Positions 22,593 to 32,572 of a stretch of 64,000 nucleotides of DNA are shown here, piece after piece. A program made the position numbers and the translations under genes. This DNA comes from Poa pratensis (Eukaryota; Streptophyta; Magnoliopsida; Poales; Poaceae): contig CAMZMU010000040.1 of NCBI GenBank assembly GCA_947311845.1, positions 61,005,901-61,069,900 on the forward strand, read 5' to 3'. How positions within the stretch are numbered: position 1 is the stretch's first letter; each line of letters begins with the position of its first letter. The notes below the pieces were generated by a model that worked only from the letters and a program-made list of their open reading frames with translations, had not been told where the DNA came from and searched no databases.

Positions 22593-23260
22593 ACCTACTC
22601 AACTTAGTATTGTCTTCTATGTTGATGTATATCACGTAGCAACACACGGGCAATTAGCTATACATGAAAATAACCCTTAATCTCTTAACACAAACTGCAA
22701 TTTGCTGCTCCTTGCATCCTACCACCTCATGATTTCTTCCACAAGCAAATTGTTTGTTTAAGACAATGAACATCAAGGCACAGTTTTGTGTTTTGTTACC
22801 CGTAGCAACGCACGGGCATTCAGCTAGTAGTTAGTATAAATAGCCAAATTCATTGGCACATTGACATAATCACCCCTTTAGGTCTAGCCGTATATAACTA
22901 ATACTACCCTAGTACGACTTATACTCAGTAATCATATAAGAGTATTCGTTTTATGCCGTGCAACCATGCACTTGCATCAGGCCCACGTACATTTGGTCAC
23001 TTTGTATCTTGGATAGTTCTTTTGTTCATATTTTGTGCACGGTAAAATTTTGTTTCTTGCTATGTATTTATCCGCTATTTCGTATTTGTATCCGGTCCGA
23101 ATCCGCCAAGCTCCTGATCCGTATCTGTAGTCCGATATCATCCGCATTCGTATCTGCATCCGATCCGCTCCGAATCCGACAAAAAAATTATGGGAAAGGA
23201 TATGGAAAGAGCATTATCCGGTCCGATCCGATCCAATCCGTTTACATCCCTACTTCCACC

Positions 23261-24712
23261 ACAGCTCTGCGATCCTATTGTATCTTGCTATTTTTTCCAG
23301 AAGGAGAATTACCCTGGCATGTACATCGAATAGATGCATACGACACTGATTTATTTCATTTATTCAACAAAAACTAGCAAAAAAAATTACGATGATCATA
23401 TGAAACAAAGCCGCCGATAAGGTGATTAATTGGTGAAAATTATGTCATCTCTAATGAGAGACGTGAGGATTCTTAGACTTAGGGAGGACAAATATGCCTC
23501 TTGAAATAAAACTTTATCGTATGGATGTGCATACGTGGGCGTATTTAGGTTGCGGCGGATTTGGCATAGAAAGGGTGGCCAGGGCACATAAGTTGTAAAC
23601 TGTGTGGGGAACGGGAAATGACCGCTCACTTGCTTTAAAACTGCCCCTTATCGCATTTTAACTCATGGTATTTGAGGGACTCAATGAGCTGGGATGTGAC
23701 ACTGGGTAACTGTGAGGAATTCACATGGGTATTTCGCAAAACTCCGGCAAAAAATACACGTGCCATTCATTTGTCCGATGCAATACACTCGGCAAACAAT
23801 ACACGTGGCATTCGTGTGTGCCTGATGCAATACAATTGGCAGACAAAAACGTGGCATTCGGCAAGAGGGGCACTTGGCAATGAAGGTACGAGGCACTCGA
23901 CAAAGAGGCATTTGGCAAAGAGGCATTCGACAGAGAGGAGCACTCAGAAAACAAGGTCCTGACCGAGGTTGTGCTGCGACACGACGGTCCCGTCTTGTGG
24001 AGGTCTTCCCTTCATATTGGGTTGGCGACCTTGGTACCCCTTGTGGCATGGTCGATTGCGGCTCTGACCAAAATCTCCACTCTATGGTGTTGGAGACGGT
24101 GACACCTATTGTTGTCATATCCCTTTTGGGTGCGTCGTTGAGGATTCCCTTTTTGTGTCAGGACTCCAGGTGAAAACCCTAATCCACCGCCGCCGCAACT
24201 CGCATGTCACCCTCTTGGGAGCGTCAGAGTGGAGCTCAGTTACCTACTAGTTCTAGCATGTTGGCGTTTGCTAACATGCTTTGATCCCTGCATGAAGATT
24301 CTTCGGTTAATGCATGTGGTGGCTTCATTGGTCTCATGTCTTTTACGTGTGACCTCTTTGTTACCGTTCTCAGTCCTCGCTATCCGTTAGTAGGATCAGC
24401 GCTTAGCGGTCAGAGCAAGAAAGCAGGTGGCCCTCTTCGGCGACAACTTGGTGTGTTTGATGCAATGGTATTAGATAGTTTCCTCCGAGGCGCGGTTGCC
24501 TAGTGGCTACTATGATTTTATTGCTCGGCTTTAAAATGGTGGTGTTCTTGTTACCCTCTCGAATGTCGTTTGTTTACCTGTTTTTGCTCGTCATCTTATA
24601 TCGATTCGGTCATTTTTGATTTATTATAAAGTAAGGCAAAATACTATTTCGAGTAGCTTTCCATTGTTAAGGAACAGTCAACATTCTCTGTTGAAACCAA
24701 CATAGGCAAACG
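23261..24712. other. Intergenic with transposon-derived debris
   Basis: At 23740-23945 short units such as CGTGGCATTC and GGCAAAGAGGCATT recur, resembling CACTA subterminal repeats, but no CACTA terminus is clear. From about 23970 to 24620 the sequence reads like a LINE-type 3' untranslated region (CCAGGTGAAAACCCTAATCC near 24165), without a definable tail or TSD. No host gene is recognised. Confidence 0.35.
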
Positions 24713-24729
24713 GTAATTAGTATTAGCAT

Positions 24730-25007
24730 TTCTTTTTTGCGAAACACGGTAACGCAGACGCTCACAAACACGCGCATACATTCACCCATATGAACGCACG
24801 CACGCACACCCTATCCCTATGAGCACCTCCGAGAGACTGAGCCGACGGATCAGGTCTTGAGATTGACGAAGTCAATACGGGCGACTCGCTGTCGACGGGA
24901 ACGTCGTCTCCCATTGAAGAAAATTCCGCCTAAATGAGAAACACCAGCGTCAAACCTAGGGTTTGAACTCTGATGGGCTGAAGGTACAACCATCCTCCAA
25001 ACAATCC
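24730..25007 (-). mobile_element. tRNA-derived SINE with 17-bp TSD
   Basis: The 17-mer GTAATTAGTATTAGCAT flanks the insert on both sides (24713-24729 and 25008-25024) without mismatch. On the minus strand the head contains a Pol III B-box-like motif (AGTTCAAACCC near 24955-24970). The tail at the left is TTTCGCAAAAAAGAAATG, a short A-rich end. The length of 278 bp and the long TSD fit a grass SINE mobilised by LINE machinery. Confidence 0.8.
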
Positions 25008-25470
25008 GTAATTAGTATTAGCATGTACGGTCATTAGTGTACAACGCCCTGGACACGGTCGTCCTGAAAAGGCATCTACTGTTACATGCGCCTCAACAGA
25101 GGCGTCAATCCTTATATATAAGGGGTTTACCTAGAATCATGGAACATAGCTTTTCTCTCCATAAGTTTCACTTCTAACACGTTTTGCCTCGGTAAGTATT
25201 TTAGAAGAAAGAAAATACAAGACATACGAGAAACAACTTTGTGCGAGGGAGAGAGTTACAAAACAACCAACCTTTTATGTTCAAACTGACATTACCAAAC
25301 CGTTATTAGTATTAGCATGTGCAGTTATTAGTCGTCCATACGAACACCTCTCCTCGATGCCGAATAGGCACCTCCTGTAAGATGCGCCTCAAAATGAGAG
25401 GCCAATGGTTTTATACTGCCCATAAATCAATAGAACACAAGTTTTCTCTCAAGTCAGTTTCACTTCTAAG
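25008..25470 (+). repeat. Diverged tandem duplication, about 294-bp period
   Basis: The blocks 25008-25180 and 25302-25470 share order and motifs: ATTAGTATTAGCATGT, ATGCGCCTCAA, GGAACATAG/AGAACACAAG, TTTTCTCTC and GTTTCACTTCTAA. They have diverged clearly, so this is an old duplication. The SINE sits at the start of the first block. Confidence 0.6.
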
Positions 25471-26071
25471 AGCATCTCTAGCGAATCCCTTAAAATGGAA
25501 AACCGTAAAACCAGTACAACCCTCAAATGAATTTAATAGGCCAAACTTCATATGGCAGAACTAGAAACTAAACCTTAAATTTATATAAATATGTTCGCAA
25601 CGGGAAATCCAGAGTAGTTCAGTAGTGATCATCAAACAAACTAAGGATTAAAGAGCTTATCCCTAAAACTAACCCTAACCCTAAGCAAAAGGGGCTCCGA
25701 AAATATCACCGAACCTTCATCCACAGCGTCGCTGCCGAGCTCATTCCTCGTCGGAGAAGGGGACTTCGATAAACTGGTGTTGGAGGAGGGCGTGTGCTCC
25801 ACGCCTCTAGCGCCTCCTCGTGGACATGGCGGCGCCTCGCACGCCTCTTCTCCGAGCAGATGGACTTGACGGCAATGACCCGCTCAAACTCGTCCTCGTC
25901 ATCGATGCTGGTGAGGTCCTCATCGTCGACGCTCTCCTCGTCTGACGGAGGGGCCAGCCGCACACGAAGACCTAGCCTCAGCGTCGTGACAGCGGGTAAA
26001 AAGCCCGCGCCACCCCACTCATGGCGTCTTGCTAGGTGTTTGCCCCATATAAGGGTTTGCTAGAGATGCTC
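25470..26071. mobile_element. PIF/Harbinger-type element with TSD TAA
   Basis: The left end GAGCATCTCTAGCGAATCCC is complementary to the right end (AAGGGTTTGCTAGAGATGCTC). TAA flanks both sides (25467-25469 and 26072-26074). The 602-bp body holds an 85-aa acidic open frame on the minus strand (25706-25963, DEESVDDEDLTSIDDEDEFE), which is not a transposase I recognise. It may be a captured exon. Confidence 0.85.
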
Positions 26072-26109
26072 TAACATCTATTTCTAAGCACGCCCATGCT
26101 TTCCTATAA

Positions 26110-26225
26110 ATTACTCTATCTGTATCAAAATATAAGACTTTCTAAACTTTTTCTACACATATATTCTAGACATGTTTTAATGAAAAAAAGACAAAACTCA
26201 GAAAAAGTCAAACAGGGCCCTAGTG
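26110..26225. mobile_element. Stowaway-like MITE remnant
   Basis: CTCTATCTGTATCAAAATAT after a TA resembles a Stowaway left end, with the internal TCTAGACATGTTTTAATGAA typical of such MITEs. The right end is missing. Confidence 0.4.
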
Positions 26226-26279
26226 CGGTAGTGCCTATTCTCTATCTCTAAAAAAAGGACGGTTTACCGGCTAGGCTAG

Positions 26280-26428
26280 AGCAGCGGCTTCTTCCTCTTC
26301 CTGGGCAGGGCAGGCCAGGTCATCGGACGGGCGACACCGCCGGAGAAGACGCCGGCGACAGCCAGCTAGTCGCCGCACCGTCGGACGTCGTCGTGGCCGA
26401 AAACCTCCGCCTCCACCCCTCTACAAGG
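26280..26428 (+). other. Putative 5' non-coding exon of F-box gene 1
   Basis: This is a GC-rich stretch in AT-rich surroundings. It ends CTACAAG before GTCTGCGCC, a plausible splice donor at 26429. The acceptor would be TGTGTGCAG at 27511-27513, just before the coding exon. F-box gene 2 has the same architecture (57769 donor, 62583 acceptor). The exon start is a guess. Confidence 0.5.
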
Positions 26429-27084
26429 TCTGCGCCGCTCTCTCTTCCCCTCACTTATACCCTAGCTTCGTCTCTCATGCATGCAATTTTGCATCTAAAA
26501 TTCTAAATCGGAACCCCACGGTGAAACATGGTAGCGGTTGTTCTCGTGGGAGTAACCCTGAACTGGTACTCCCTAAGGTTATATTTTCACTTATTTATTT
26601 TTTGTAAGATTTGGGTATTTAACATAATGTTGGGGACCGTAAAATTAGATGGGATTGGTGAACTGGTACTCCCATGGTTGGAGTGAAAGAATCGAGTTTG
26701 GTTCTGGTGATCGAGATGGTGTGCAGATGAAAAGGAGAATCTGAAAATAAATAAAAGAACAGAGCAACAGAGCATTTGTTCTCAACACAGCAAGAACTGC
26801 ACATATCTTTTCTTGAGTGTATACTACTAGGCCATCTCACTTTATGATCTCCTAAGATAAGCATTTGCCAATAGAAGTACCCTGTTTTCTGCGTGTTATC
26901 GTATAGCGCTGAGCATATATATTCACCAATCACCATGGCTTGGGATTGTGGCAGTTGATGTTATGATCAGAATTCAGAAATCTCTGTTTTCCTCTTTTTC
27001 TGTTGCTTTAGAGGACCCTTCTCAATGAGCAGGACTTGGATGGCCCTGGGACATGGTGGTTTCTCAGTTCTCTATGGGATTTTA

Positions 27085-27218
27085 CTCCCTCCATTCCATA
27101 ATATAAGATATTTTAGGTATATCCCAAGTGAACCTACACACTAAAGTGTGTCTAAATATGTCTAGATATGTATGAATCTAGAAAGTCTAAAAGGGCTTAC
27201 ATTTAGGAACGGAGGTAG
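27085..27218. mobile_element. Stowaway MITE in the 5' intron of F-box gene 1
   Basis: It starts CTCCCTCCATTCCATAATAT and ends in the complementary CATTTAGGAACGGAGGTAG. TA flanks both sides (27083-27084 and 27219-27220). Length is 134 bp. Confidence 0.9.
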
Positions 27219-27526
27219 TATTATTTTGATAAATATTATAGCCCTAATGAAATTGATGGCTTTCCTCGTGAATAAAAATAATAAAAACAGGAACCCAGCC
27301 AAAACCAAGCGAATACATTCTTGAAAAAAAGCAAGCGAATCAAGTCGTGATATAGGCATATATTATATTATTCAAGAAAAAACATTAAGGTTTGTGAAAC
27401 AGAACAGCAAAATGCTTATCCATGTTTTGGCTACCATATGACTTATTTTTCTGTTCATTTTCTTGATCGGCTCATCTTTCTAACTTGTATGCCTGAATTT
27501 ATTATGTGTGCAGAGGGGTTGGCACC

Positions 27527-28702
27527 ATGCAAAGTTCAAGCAAACTGTTTGTCACCTCTCTCTCCACACCCCCAACTGTGTCCAGACTCCAAGATTGGGC
27601 AGACCTCCCAGATGTCCTGCTGCACTCTATTGTTGCCCTTTTGCGCTCCTTTCTCGACCTTGTTGCCTTTGATGCCACCTGCCGCTCTTGGCATGCTGCC
27701 TTCCGCTCATACCCATCCAAATCTACCTTCTGCACCTTATGTCCACCTCTGCTCATCCAACCCCATTTCCTTCCCCAAGCTCCCCGTCTTGCTCCAAACA
27801 ATGGTTGTACCAAGATATGGAAAGTTGTTGATCTGGCCAATGGAAACACCACTCGTGGTGGCCAGATTCTTCATGAAGCTTTGCAGGAGAGTCATTTTAC
27901 TGGCTCTTCCTATGGTCAACTCATCTTCTGCCACCGCAGATATTGTCGTGTTGTTGATGTGTTCAGTGGTGCTGATGTTTCACTTCCACGTCTACCATTA
28001 GACGGCTACCAGGAGAGTGAGATGTACTACACTGGTACTCTCACAGCTCCCCTTGCATCACCCAACTCACACGTCCTTATCAGTACTAAGTCCTTCCTGT
28101 TCGATTGGTCAGTTGAGAGTCATTCTTGGTCTGGGCTTCACCTTCCTGTTGCACCAATAGAGCAGATTGTTGAATTCAATGGTCAGTTCATCGCCATGGA
28201 TAATAATCGGAATATCTACAAATTGCAGTTGGCCTCACAGCTTGACCTGCAGGAGATAAAAGCTAAGTGGTGTGGTCAAATGAAGCAGAGCTCCTATTTT
28301 AAACCGTGGCTAGTGATCTGCGGTGACATGCTTCTCATGGTTTCCTATCGCGCATGTGCCGCAGGATCATCCATGCTTCACCGCCTCGACATGTCTGCCG
28401 AGCCTGCGTTATGGGTGGAGGTGATGAACCTGGACAACTGGGCGGTCTTTGCAGCAACTGACGGGAGGAGCCCGCCTTTTTCTTGCATAAGCCCGAAACG
28501 ATGGGGAGGGAGAAGCAACTCCTTGTACTGCGCTCGTTACTCTCGGCGTTGGGATGTGTGCTGGCTGGTCAACAAGTCTCATCTCGTCACGATCCATCCG
28601 CCGCTCACCCTGTGTTCAAAAGAGACTGGTACCGCTACCTACTGGCCCTCTGGGTGTACCCCAGCACATTCTATTCCGATGGCCAGTGATCGCCGCGCAT
28701 AA
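27527..28702 (+). CDS. F-box protein with C-terminal DUF295-type domain (copy 1)
   Basis: One coding exon of 391 aa. I chose the ATG at 27527 because it follows the intron acceptor at 27513 by 13 bp. The F-box lies near the N-terminus (about residues 24-60: WADLPDVLLHSIVALL, then FDATCRSWHAAF), including the conserved CRSW. The rest resembles the DUF295/kelch-like half of grass F-box proteins, with SSYGQLIFCHRRYCRVVDVF, LTAPLASPNSHVLI and a DNWAVFAATDGRS motif near the end. Such proteins link substrates to SKP1-cullin E3 ubiquitin ligases; the target is unknown. The C-terminus differs from copy 2 after GGRSNSLYC and ends in an unrelated-looking tail, which may reflect an old frame change. Confidence 0.88.
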   Translation: MQSSSKLFVTSLSTPPTVSRLQDWADLPDVLLHSIVALLRSFLDLVAFDATCRSWHAAFRSYPSKSTFCTLCPPLLIQPHFLPQAPRLAPNNGCTKIWKVVDLANGNTTRGGQILHEALQESHFTGSSYGQLIFCHRRYCRVVDVFSGADVSLPRLPLDGYQESEMYYTGTLTAPLASPNSHVLISTKSFLFDWSVESHSWSGLHLPVAPIEQIVEFNGQFIAMDNNRNIYKLQLASQLDLQEIKAKWCGQMKQSSYFKPWLVICGDMLLMVSYRACAAGSSMLHRLDMSAEPALWVEVMNLDNWAVFAATDGRSPPFSCISPKRWGGRSNSLYCARYSRRWDVCWLVNKSHLVTIHPPLTLCSKETGTATYWPSGCTPAHSIPMASDRRA

Positions 28703-29488
28703 CCATAGATTTCTGCATTACCAGCTTCTTCAGAAAAAGTTCAGATTTTTAACGCAAAGCAGAGACTTGTCCTGTGCGAGATGCTCACTGGCAGGAGTAC
28801 TGAAGCTCTTGCAGTTAGTTTGTCTTCTGAGTTTCTTGAACCTGGTAGGAGGTGTTTATGGTGACATTAGTGTTCAGAGATTGCTAGCATAGGAGTACGC
28901 AAGCTTCTGTAGTTTTATTTTCGTCGCTCTGTTTTTTGCGGCTTTTTTCAGTCATGCACATGTTGGATTTTGTATGTGTGCTGAAACCGACAACTTTAAG
29001 CTGTCTTACTTGTTTTGATGAGGAGAAGATAATGTCTCACTATTTCTACACGTGCTTGAGCCTCCCTCTTACAACATCGGATACATACACGAGCAATTAT
29101 CCTCAGTGCCTGATTCATACGTGTAGGTTTAGTTACCTATTTTGGTTAATGCTTCCGGTTCCTGCTTTACCAGCTTCTCCTGAAAAAACGACCTCTCCAA
29201 CTATCTTTTGCAGCTCTGCTAGGTGATGTTGGTATTGGCAGGAGTACTGAAGCCTTTTACAGTTAGAGCACTGTAGGAAAGGTTTATGGTAGCGTTTGTG
29301 CTTACTCAAGCTTTTGCAATTTATATGTCATTCAGTGCACTATGCTTATCTCTGCTGGAAGCCTGGAATTGACAAGTTCAGCGTTTTTCGGCGAGGAGAG
29401 TGTTTCGGCATGTGCTTCTGCTCTGATAAGTTGGCGAGTAAACTTCGCCAATCAGACTTGTATAGCGACTTTTGAGCCGGTAGGGATT
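28703..29488 (+). other. 3' flank of F-box gene 1 with an internal duplication
   Basis: The block at about 28715-28830 (TACCAGCTTCTTCAGAAAAA, later GGCAGGAGTACTGAAGCTCT) recurs at about 29165-29275 (TACCAGCTTCTCCTGAAAAA, GGCAGGAGTACTGAAGCCTT). This suggests that part of an F-box 3' untranslated region was duplicated. No further coding sequence is supported. Confidence 0.55.
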
Positions 29489-30340
29489 TCTTGCTCCCGG
29501 GCTCCAGTGAACCCTCTAGTTAAAAAAATCTTGGATTGTTTTTCATGATTGTCGCGAGGAGGTTTGTCCTCGCAATATCTATCCCGGCTACTACGTCTTC
29601 GGCAATGGTGATTCGTTCTCTCGGCTCCCAACGACGTCGACAAAGTGGTTCGGTTATTTGTCCCTGAAATATCAGTGGTGGTGCTCTTGCCGATGTTGCT
29701 TGATTAATTTAATGGCTGCGTGCGTGCACAAAGCCTTGGCATTGCGGCTCAAAATTAAAAAGGGAGAACCTTCGGTGGTATTCACAGGTCTGTGGTTTGG
29801 TGGTGTTGGCGTTGTTCTACGGCTGCCTTCAGAAAAGTACAAGATTGTGTCATGGATGAAGAAAGATCTTGAAGATCTTATAGATTTGCTAGTCTCTTTT
29901 AGTTTTGTTTTTGTAATGGATGTAATCGTGTACTCTTTGCTGGTTTAATATACGTGGAAAATTCAAAAAAAAACCTCTAGTTAAAAAAATAAAAAATCAT
30001 ATTTATAAGTTTCAAAAAAATCTAGAAAAATTTCTGCATGTTGTCAATGATATATTCCACAAGCATGTAAAATCTCGGTTTGAAATATTATATATTTTTT
30101 CTAAATAAAAATGACAAATGTCTAGATCTGGATATACATACTTTCAAATCTTCAGAATATACAAGATTTGTTATTTTTGTGTAGCCTAGAATATAAAATA
30201 TTTCGGATCAAAAAAATTCACGTTTGTGGGATACATCATTAATTACATGCATGAATTTTTCAAATTTTTTTAAAACTTTAAAATATCATTTTCGAATTTT
30301 TTTTTAACCAGAGAGAGCACTGGTGCTCGGGATCAAGAAG
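29489..30340. mobile_element. MITE-like inverted-repeat element, interrupted
   Basis: The left end (TTCTTGCTCCCGGGCTCCAG followed by CTCTAGTTAAAAAAA) and the right end (reverse complement TTCTTGATCCCGAGCACCAG followed by CTCTGGTTAAAAAAA) form about 45-bp imperfect terminal inverted repeats. The AT-rich core (29974-30300) fits a MITE. A retroposed fragment sits inside the left arm. I cannot define a TSD, so the superfamily is open. Confidence 0.6.
29530..29973 (+). mobile_element. Retroposed LINE-like fragment with 17-bp TSD and poly(A)
   Basis: CCTCTAGTTAAAAAAAT (17 bp) flanks the insert on both sides (29513-29529 and 29974-29990). The insert ends in a run of nine A after ATTC, with a 3'-UTR-like region before it (TTTTGTAATGGATGTAATCG). 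These are hallmarks of target-primed reverse transcription. At 444 bp without a protein domain, it is a 5'-truncated LINE or a SINE-like copy. Confidence 0.75.
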
Positions 30341-30948
30341 TGTTTTCCGCTTTTGAGCAGTTCTTTCTGGTTGTAGATGCAAAGTTCAGCTCGTTGGCTA
30401 GGTCACCGTTGTTGATCTGGATGCCAAGAGAGTAATACCTATATTTAGGTGAATTTTATTGATCTGAAACCAAAAGGGATTAATCCTTATAGTTTAGCTA
30501 TGTTACACATTTCGATGTACTGGAAGCCATTGATATATGAACGTGATTTTCCTTTTTTGTTTCACCTGATGAGATTGCCCAACTCTTTGAAAGTAATTAC
30601 TGATGTGTTTAGAATAGGCCAGTAGTTTAGACTGTAGATTGCAGCAATTACTGGAGGTATTTTCAGCACCCGTGTCAGCGCTAGCATAATCCCATCAAAT
30701 CCAGTATTATCAAGTATTGCCGGTTTATTATGTCACTAGTAACTTCCTACTATTAGTTTTGTGTGCATGTGTGCTTGCAGTTAAGCTACTAGTACTAGTA
30801 TATCAGGTCGGTCACTCTTTTCTTTTGAAGTATCCAGTGCATCCTTCTAATGTGTGTCTTTTGATTCATAATTTGGTGCAGAACCTATCCGCCTTCCCTG
30901 CAATATCTGAGCTCCATGCCTGGGCAGATCTCCCAGATGGCCTACTTC

Positions 30949-31680
30949 TTCTTTTTTTAAACCGCGCAAGAGGCTTGCCTTTTCATTTATATAGAAGAAG
31001 TGAATTGGCCAGTTTATAAGGAAAACTGGCCGAAAACCGGATACAACAACACAACACACCACGCCGGCCCCAAGGCCACGCACCACACAAGTCGACGGCC
31101 TAACCGCCCAAGCGGCCAAGGCCGACACCCCTCAACGCAAAAGCGGAGGCCCTCAACGCAGCAGCGGAGGCGAAATCCGGAGCCGCCGCTCCGACATCCA
31201 CGCTGGCCACAGGCCACTCTCCACACAGGTCGACGACGAAAAACGGCCAAGCAGGAAAGGTCGACACCCACGCACCTCAACGCGACGCAGCGGAGGCGAG
31301 ATCAGAGCCGCCGCTACGATATCCACGCTGGCCCCAGGGCCACGCACCACCTAGCCGAAGACGAGAAGATCGTCGCCGCTGGCCACCAAACAATCACGGG
31401 TCCCTCTGGCCGGCGAAACATCCAAGACGAGGCCCCAAGGGGAATATGACGCCGAAGCGCCGCCCTCGCCCGATCCACGGAGGATCTGGGGTTTCCCCCG
31501 GAAGTTTCCGGATGGAGGAGAAGGAGCACCGCCACGACGACGCCTACAAGTAGGAAGTGGCACCCGGGGGCATCACCGTCGCCTGTCCTGGTCGTCGACC
31601 AAGGCAAGGTTTTCACCTGGCGGTCTCTGCCCGCCCGCCCACACGGGGACCGACCAGCCCACCATCACAGACCCACACGC
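30949..31680 (-). mobile_element. Retroposon inserted in the F-box pseudogene, TSD of 14 bp
   Basis: AGATGGCCTACTTC flanks the insert exactly (30935-30948 and 31681-31694). The minus-strand orientation is shown by the T-run at the left (TTCTTTTTTTAA), which is the A-tail. The 732-bp body is GC-rich and holds two diverged copies of a unit with GCAGCGGAGGCG and ATCCACGCTGGCC (31158-31215 and 31277-31340). It is a truncated LINE or SINE-like element with no recognisable protein. Confidence 0.82.
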
Positions 31681-31823
31681 AGATGGCCTACTTCACTCTG
31701 TTGTTGCCATGCTGTGCTCCTTTCCCTGATCTTCTAGCCTTTGCTGATACCTCCCCGCTTTTGGCGTACCTGTTCGTCACACCCATCAAAATTCTCGATA
31801 ATCTTCCCAACTCTCCTCCTTAA

Positions 31824-32147
31824 GGGCGTCTTCGATTCAAATGAATCACATAGAAAATTTGAATGATTTTAATCCTTAGGAAGTTTTCCTATGTGCATCC
31901 TTTGATTCGTAGGATTGATTTCTTAGTATTTTTTCCCATAAGATTGCATTACATTATGTTTTGGAGGAAAATTTACATCCACTCAAATCTCATGTTACAA
32001 GTCCTTTACTTTTCCTGTGATTCAAATACGACTTGACGAAATTTCCTGTAGGCTCTAAATGTTGTAGGATTTAACCTAAACATGACGCTAAAATTTTGTG
32101 TTTTGCCTATTCCTACGTTTGGAGAAACCTACCAATCAAAAAAGCCC
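31824..32147. mobile_element. Tourist MITE with TSD TAA
   Basis: The ends are GGGCGTCTTCGATTCAAA (31824) and CCAATCAAAAAAGCCC (ending 32147), imperfect inverted repeats of the Tourist type. TAA flanks both sides (31821-31823 and 32148-32150). Length is 324 bp. Confidence 0.88.
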
Positions 32148-32395
32148 TAAACCTGGCGTTCGCTTCTGCTCTTCTCATCCTCCCCTATTTAGCAAAAGCC
32201 TCATTCCTAAACGTCCATGCCACGTCAGTGATCCAGCCAACCAAGACACACACCATTGCTGCCAAATTCCCTATTTTTCGCCTGAGGAATACCCACCGAG
32301 TTCACGTTAACAACACACTACTCCGGAGGATCTATTGCTCATCGATTTGGATTACAAGCCATGGATTCACCAGGTTCTAGCCATTACAGGAAGAG

Positions 32396-32572
32396 GAGCA
32401 GAGGAGGAAAAAGGAGACATAAGCTGTGGAGGCCGAAGCCGTCCTGTTCCAAGCCGAGTTCTTCGTAGACACTCCCTGTGTATATGTAGTTGCTCCCTCC
32501 CGAGGCTTCCGTGCAGCCCAAGCCCAGCAGCCCATGGCCCAGCCCAGGCAAGAGAAGGGTTGGTCGCTAACA
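32396..32572 (-). repeat. 3' LTR of a minus-strand LTR retrotransposon piece
   Basis: On the minus strand a polypurine tract (TTAAGGAGGGGGGAA) directly precedes TGTTAGCGACCAACCCTTCT at 32572. This is the expected polypurine-tract/3'-LTR junction. The outer LTR end lies somewhere around 32360-32400, at the border with the F-box pseudogene, and I cannot fix it. No second LTR of this sort is seen nearby in the same orientation. Confidence 0.6.

Larger units (their letters stand above)
18391..22827 (+). mobile_element. Helitron-like segment inside the hAT element
   Basis: The right end is convincing: a hairpin CCCGTAGCAACGCACGGG followed within a few bases by CTAG (22824-22827) and then T, the Helitron 3' signature. 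The left end is tentative. TCTCTCCTATCTAAAAGAAG at 18391 resembles the TCT..CTA..TAAAAG 5' ends of the two other Helitrons in this window, but it is preceded by T and not A. Capture of exons from at least one gene with introns retained fits Helitron behaviour. Confidence 0.55.
18152..23252. mobile_element. 5.1-kb hAT-type element with 7/8 TSD and nested insertions
   Basis: The left end TAGGGATGTAAACGG (18152) is matched by the right end, whose reverse complement is TAGGGATGTAAACGGATTGG (23252). The flanking 8-mers CTTCCAGC (18144-18151) and CTTCCACC (23253-23260) agree at 7 of 8 positions, the TSD length of hAT elements. Subterminal zones (18165-18360 and 23080-23240) are packed with CGGATAT/ATCCG variants in both orientations. 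No hAT transposase is visible. The interior is filled by a Helitron-like segment with captured gene pieces and a second hAT. Confidence 0.8.
30882..32395 (+). pseudogene. F-box/DUF295 pseudogene (copy 2 of 3), split by two insertions
   Basis: The pieces are 30882-30948, 31681-31823 and 32148 to about 32395. After an acceptor TTGGTGCAG the frame gives ISELHAWADLPDGLL, continues across the first insertion as HSVVAMLCSFPDLLAFADTS, and across the second as KPGVRFCSSHPPLFSKSLIP, then CHVSDPANQDTHHCCQIPYF. Order and motifs match the intact F-box genes (WADLPD.LL, DLLAFA, then PPLL..P). The first piece ends inside a 14-bp TSD and the second ends at a TAA created by the Tourist insertion. The 3' half of the gene is lost at a retrotransposon border. 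Confidence 0.8.

Noticed and set aside
25668..25686. Telomere-like AACCCTAACCCTAAG
   Set aside because: Only two units inside a Harbinger element; far too short for an interstitial telomeric array.
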